A DNA stretch of 64,000 nt from Betaproteobacteria bacterium Ga0077540 (GTDB lineage: Bacteria; Pseudomonadota; Gammaproteobacteria; Burkholderiales; Methylophilaceae), in assembly GCA_001464125.1 (NCBI GenBank), contig LNEP01000014.1, positions 124,001 to 188,000 on the forward strand, in the 5' to 3' direction. Below, one piece after another: positions 59,524-64,000 of the stretch. The position numbers were made by a program, and so were the translations under genes. Numbering within the stretch: the first letter of the stretch is position 1; each line of letters opens with the position of its first letter. The notes under the pieces were generated by a model that made no database searches, had not been told where the DNA came from, and saw nothing but the letters and a program-made list of their open reading frames with translations.

Positions 59524-60798
59524 TTATGGAAAGATTTTGACGATTTTGACAATTCTGTCTTGAGTTTGCACGATTTCGAGGGTGTGTTCACCGATTCTAA
59601 AACTGGTATTTGGCTCGGGAATATCCTCGAAATGCTCAATGACCAAACCGTTCAGTGTGCGTGGACCGTCCGTAGGTAATGATAAATGCAATTTCTTATT
59701 CAAATCACGTAATGAACTACTGCCGTCTACCAGCCATCCGCCATCCTCTTCATCTTGACGGTAGCTACCAATACGGCTGGGAGATTGTGTGGTGAAGTCG
59801 CCGATGACTTCTTCCAGAATATCCTCCAGTGTGATTAAGCCTTTAAATTCACCATACTCGTCTACAATCAGCGCAATCCGTTCTTGGTTCTCTTGGAACT
59901 GCTGAATTTGCGTGTAGAGCGGCGTGCCGGAGGGAATGAAATAAGGCTCGCTGATAATTTCACGCAACGCGTCTTTATCTAGCGGTTCCTCTTGCTGATA
60001 GCCGCGAATCTGATTCATCACCTTTCTGATGTGCAGAATGCCTATCATCTCCTCGTTATCGCCTTCACGCACTGGTAAGCGGGTGTGATGGCTGGTGGAA
60101 ATGCGTTGCATGATATCTTCGATAGGTTGATCAAAATCAATCACTTCTACCATGGTATGCGCGGTCATCACGTCATCTACCGTGATTTTTTCCAAATCAA
60201 ACAAATTAAGCAAAATAGTGCGGTGTTTTTTCGGCATAAAATGCCCGGCATCAGTGACAATGCTACGCAGTTCATCCATCGTCAGCGATTGGGTCGTTTC
60301 ACTGAAATTCACATTCACACGGAAGAGTTTAAGTAAGCCTTCAACAAATAGATTTACAAACCAAACCGCAGGGTAAAGTACCTTTAGCAGCGGGTAGAGT
60401 ACGTAGCTGCACATGATGCCTATTTTTTCTGGGTAAGCAGCTGCAATGACTTTAGGCGAGATTTCGCTGAAGACCAAGATGGCGAAGGTTACGCTTAAAG
60501 TGCCTATCATCAGCACCCATTCGCCCTCACCAAATAGCTCAACTATGATGACAGTGACCAAGGTGGCCGAGGCAGCATTAGCAAAGTTGTTACAGAGCAG
60601 TATTACGCCCAGAAGTTTGTCTGTTTTTGCAAGCAATGCACTCGCAAGTTTGGCGCCACGGTTACCTTCTTTAACCAAATGTCTCAGTCGATAACGATTC
60701 AGCGACATCAGGCTGGTTTCAGAAATCGAGAAAAAACCTGAAATGAGCAATAAGACAGCTAAGGCGGCTAATTGCCAAGAGATAGGAATATTATCCAA
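59524..60798 (-). CDS. HlyC/CorC-family transporter (CNNM, CBS pair, CorC_HlyC domain)
   Basis: FFSISETSLMSLNRYRLRHLVKEGNRGAKLASALLAKTDKLLGVILLCNNFANAASATL; TVDDVMTAHTMVEVIDFD; ALIVDEYGEFKGLITLEDILEEVIGDF. Confidence 0.93.
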   Translation of the reverse strand: MDNIPISWQLAALAVLLLISGFFSISETSLMSLNRYRLRHLVKEGNRGAKLASALLAKTDKLLGVILLCNNFANAASATLVTVIIVELFGEGEWVLMIGTLSVTFAILVFSEISPKVIAAAYPEKIGIMCSYVLYPLLKVLYPAVWFVNLFVEGLLKLFRVNVNFSETTQSLTMDELRSIVTDAGHFMPKKHRTILLNLFDLEKITVDDVMTAHTMVEVIDFDQPIEDIMQRISTSHHTRLPVREGDNEEMIGILHIRKVMNQIRGYQQEEPLDKDALREIISEPYFIPSGTPLYTQIQQFQENQERIALIVDEYGEFKGLITLEDILEEVIGDFTTQSPSRIGSYRQDEEDGGWLVDGSSSLRDLNKKLHLSLPTDGPRTLNGLVIEHFEDIPEPNTSFRIGEHTLEIVQTQDRIVKIVKIFP

Positions 60799-60892
60799 AG
60801 GGGTGAGTACGAAATAACTTAGAAGGCTTAGAGTCTAACTGAATCAAGCCTTCTAAATCAAGTGTTTACTGAAGTTTGAAGCGGGTTGTGAG

Positions 60893-61837
60893 TTATGGTG
60901 CAAGCTCAGCAGACGCGTCGTTTGTTTTTTTCTCAACATCACCAATCAGGTTGGCGCGATTCACACCCAGCCACATTGCAATTGGGCAAGCCACCAATAC
61001 AGAAGAGTAAATACCAAACAGAATACCAATCGTGAGCGCCAATGCGAAGTTGTGTAAAACCTCACCACCAAACAATAACATCGAACCCACCATGGTTTGT
61101 GTCATTAAGTGTGTAATCACGGTACGTGACATAGTACGAGTAATCGCATTGTCAATCACTTGCACAGCAGTGGCTTTCCGCATCTTACGGAAGTTCTCAC
61201 GTACCCGGTCAAATACCACCACAGATTCGTTCACAGAGTAACCCAATACAGCCAAAATCGCTGCGAGAACTGTCAGGTTGAACTCCCATTGGAAGAATGC
61301 AAAAAAACCCAGAATAATCACTACGTCATGCATATTGGCGATAATCGCAGCCACCGCAAAACGCCACTCAAAACGCACAGCCAAGTAGGCCATAATGCCT
61401 AAACATACCAATAACAAAGCAAGACCGCCGTTTTCGTATAGTTCCTCACCGACTTGAGAACCTACACTTTCCACACGGCGCACATCTGCTTGAGGATCGG
61501 CGGCCTTAAGTACCGAGCTGACTTTTTCAGATAGCTGCGCAATAGACATTTCTTTTTTAACGGGTAAGCGAATCAGTACGTCGTGGCTGGTGCCAAAATT
61601 TTGCACGGTCGCATCCTTCAGGCCAATGCTGTCCACCGCTTGGCGAATGCTATCAATGTTAGCTGATTGAGGGTAGTTGACTTCCATGACGGTGCCGCCC
61701 GTGAAATCTACACCATAGTTGAGGCCGCGTGTGGCTAGAAAGAATACTGCCAAGACAAACGTAATGAGTGAGATGGCCGTAGTTAAGCGGCCATAGCTCA
61801 TGAACGGGATGTCGTTTTTGATTCTAAATAATTCCAT
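60893..61837 (-). CDS. secF: Protein translocase subunit SecF
   Basis: GLNYGVDFTGGTVMEVNYP; ILAVLGYSVNESVVVFDRVRENFRKMRKA. Confidence 0.97.
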   Translation of the reverse strand: MELFRIKNDIPFMSYGRLTTAISLITFVLAVFFLATRGLNYGVDFTGGTVMEVNYPQSANIDSIRQAVDSIGLKDATVQNFGTSHDVLIRLPVKKEMSIAQLSEKVSSVLKAADPQADVRRVESVGSQVGEELYENGGLALLLVCLGIMAYLAVRFEWRFAVAAIIANMHDVVIILGFFAFFQWEFNLTVLAAILAVLGYSVNESVVVFDRVRENFRKMRKATAVQVIDNAITRTMSRTVITHLMTQTMVGSMLLFGGEVLHNFALALTIGILFGIYSSVLVACPIAMWLGVNRANLIGDVEKKTNDASAELAP

Positions 61838-61906
61838 ATTGTTAGCTCTTTTAATTGGCCCGCTGTCAGGCTTTATTCGGTAAGTGTCTTAAATTCTGTA
61901 AATATC

Positions 61907-63751
61907 TTAGGCTTTATAAATCTGACCAATCGCCAATTTCTCGATTTTTCTGCGATAACCATAAAGTATGTTCACGATGGCACGTGACACTAAAACCGCA
62001 CTAAACATTGAGGTTAAGATGCCTAATACGTGTACCACAGCAAAGCCTTTGATTGGGCCGGTGCCGAACATAAACAATGCTAGACCCGCAATCAAGGTAG
62101 TGACGTTAGAGTCTAGAATGGTATCAAATGCACGGTCATACCCAGCGTGGATACTGGCTTGCGGGGTGTTGCCGTTACGTAGCTCTTCACGAATACGCTC
62201 ATTAATCAACACGTTAGCATCAATCGCCATACCCAATGCCAATGCAATCGCAGCTAAGCCGGGCAACGTAAGAGTGGCTTGCAACATAGACAGTATGGCT
62301 ACTAATAACAGCAAGTTAACGCCTAAAGCCAATACAGATACACCACCAAATACCAGATAATAAATAATCATCATGGCAGCAATCGCGGCAAAGCCCCATA
62401 GCGTAGAATGCACACCGCGTTTGATGTTCTCTTCACCCATGCTTGGGCCAACGGTTCTTTCTTCGATGATTTCCATTGGCGCAGCCAATGCGCCGGCACG
62501 GAGTAATAACGAGATGTCTGTAGCTTCTTGTGCATTGGCCATGCCAGAGATTTGAACGCGACCGCCGCCAATTTCCTCGTTAATCACAGGCGCGGTAATA
62601 ATTTCCGTGTTGCCTTTTTCAATTAGCAAAATCGCCATGCGTTTACCCACGTTATCACGCGTGACATTTTTGAAGATACCAGCACCGCGACCATCTAAGG
62701 TGACGTTGACAACGGAGTTGCCATTCTGATTGTCCACACCGGGGCCAGCGTCAGTAATACGGTCACCCGTCAACACCACGCTTTTCTTGACTAAAATCGG
62801 GCGACCTTCACGGTCTTTGAACAACTCATCGCCAAAGGGTACTTGGCCATTTTGTGCTTTTTCCAGTGTACCAAAATCAGTTTTTTCTTCATCTACTAGC
62901 CGAATTTCCAAGGTAGCAGTACGGCCTAAAATCTCTTTCGCTTTGGCTGTATCTTGTACACCAGGCAACTGCACAACGATACGGTCAAACCCTTGTTGCT
63001 GCACAATAGGCTCGGCTACGCCAAGCTCATTGATACGGTTATGCAGTGTTTGCAGGTTTTGTTTAAGCGCAAACTCTTGCGTACGCTTTTGTGATGCCGC
63101 TCCCATGTTTGCAGTCAGCGTAATGTCTTTGCCGCTTCCACTCATTACATAGGTTAGATCCGGATAATCTTTGCTCAAGACACGTTCCGCTTTGTTGGCT
63201 TCACTTGCGTTATCAAATTTCACCACTACTTGTTGACCTTCACGCGAAATACCAAAGTAGTTGATTTTTTCTTTGCGCAAAGTCGTGCGGAAATCACCTA
63301 CGCTACTTTCAGCCGCTTTATCTAACGCAGCTTTCATATCTACTTGTAATAAAAAGTGAACACCACCGCGTAAATCTAGCCCCAAGTACATGGGTTTGGC
63401 ACCAATAGCTAGCAGCCAGTTTGGTGTTTGTGAAAGTAGGTTGAGTGCTACCGTGTAGTCTTTACCTAAACTGGCATTAAGTTTGTCTTTGGCTTTGATT
63501 TGGTCATCCGGATTAGCAAAACGTACCTTGACGCCACTGGCATCCAAGTAGATGCCATTAAACGAAACACCTGCCAATTGCAGCGTATTTTCTACTTTTT
63601 GTAACAGTGCATTGTCCGATTTCAGAGAGGACTTAGCAGGACTGACTTGAACTGCCGGCGACTCCCCAAAAAAATTGGGGATGGTGTAAAGCAAGCCAAT
63701 CAAGATGACAGTTGCGATTAAAATGTATTTCCACATTGGGTAGCGGTTCAT
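61907..63751 (-). CDS. secD: Protein translocase subunit SecD
   Basis: MYLGLDLRGGVHFLLQVDM; NELGVAEPIVQQQGFDRIVVQLPGVQDTAKAKEILGRTATLE; GMAIDANVLINERIREELRNG. Confidence 0.97.
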   Translation of the reverse strand: MNRYPMWKYILIATVILIGLLYTIPNFFGESPAVQVSPAKSSLKSDNALLQKVENTLQLAGVSFNGIYLDASGVKVRFANPDDQIKAKDKLNASLGKDYTVALNLLSQTPNWLLAIGAKPMYLGLDLRGGVHFLLQVDMKAALDKAAESSVGDFRTTLRKEKINYFGISREGQQVVVKFDNASEANKAERVLSKDYPDLTYVMSGSGKDITLTANMGAASQKRTQEFALKQNLQTLHNRINELGVAEPIVQQQGFDRIVVQLPGVQDTAKAKEILGRTATLEIRLVDEEKTDFGTLEKAQNGQVPFGDELFKDREGRPILVKKSVVLTGDRITDAGPGVDNQNGNSVVNVTLDGRGAGIFKNVTRDNVGKRMAILLIEKGNTEIITAPVINEEIGGGRVQISGMANAQEATDISLLLRAGALAAPMEIIEERTVGPSMGEENIKRGVHSTLWGFAAIAAMMIIYYLVFGGVSVLALGVNLLLLVAILSMLQATLTLPGLAAIALALGMAIDANVLINERIREELRNGNTPQASIHAGYDRAFDTILDSNVTTLIAGLALFMFGTGPIKGFAVVHVLGILTSMFSAVLVSRAIVNILYGYRRKIEKLAIGQIYKA

Positions 63752-63778
63752 GGCTTGGCTCGCTCAGACGTTTTGAAA

Positions 63779-64000
63779 TTAGATGGCTTTAATAGTACCT
63801 GGCGGTAGTAAAGTTTGGATGGTATGTTTTTGCACGTTGACCACAGTGTCGGCCGCGATTTCAATGCTGACAAAGCTTTCGTTCACTTTGGTCACTTTAC
63901 CTAAGATGCCGCCGGAAGTTGCAACTTCGTCACCTGCTTTGAGTGCTTCGATCATTGCCTTTTGTTGTTTCGCTTGCTTGAGTTGTGGGCGAATCAACAT
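63779..64000 (-). CDS. yajC: Preprotein translocase subunit YajC, partial (runs off the right edge)
   Basis: LIRPQLKQAKQQKAMIEALKAGDEVATSGGILGKVTKVNESFVSIEIA. Confidence 0.93.
   Translation of the reverse strand: MLIRPQLKQAKQQKAMIEALKAGDEVATSGGILGKVTKVNESFVSIEIAADTVVNVQKHTIQTLLPPGTIKAI

Noticed and set aside
61968-62360. 130-aa plus-strand ORF opposite secD
   Set aside because: Antisense to a definite SecD coding region; low-complexity translation with no domain.
1-64000. CRISPR arrays, IS elements, prophage, toxin-antitoxin or restriction systems
   Set aside because: No regularly spaced direct repeats, transposase, integrase, phage structural, TA or R-M motifs were recognised in the sequence or ORF translations.

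Overview
This 64 kb window reads as a chromosomal segment of a betaproteobacterial methylotroph, probably Methylophilaceae; that assignment is inferred from gene content and was not tested. It is mostly single-copy metabolic, transport and signalling genes. I found no IS element, phage, CRISPR array or rRNA. Main blocks: (1) an exopolysaccharide priming glycosyltransferase at the left edge; (2) a sucrose gene set (fructokinase, SPS-SPP fusion, amylosucrase) followed by an MscS channel; (3) two large GGDEF/EAL proteins, one split by an apparent frameshift or small deletion; (4) a KdpD-like/KdpE-like pair joined to Kup and a porin; (5) an SbtA/SbtB-type bicarbonate module with a NhaR-like LysR regulator, MgtC-like protein and azurin; (6) a phosphate-selective porin gene with a triple 11-bp TGACA repeat upstream; (7) two tandem, uncharacterised, secreted paralogous proteins next to tRNA-Arg(CCG); (8) an OlsB/OlsA-like ornithine-lipid pair with a strong candidate Pho box; (9) a 1298-aa DUF3683/FAD/Fe-S/CCG fusion oxidoreductase; (10) pyrD, clpS-clpA, a CorC/CNNM protein and yajC-secD-secF. 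The best candidates for undescribed biology are the tandem paralogs at 38.5-42.6 kb and a possible phosphate-limitation regulon linking the porin and the ornithine-lipid genes. No database searches were run. All family assignments come from recognising motifs in the supplied translations.
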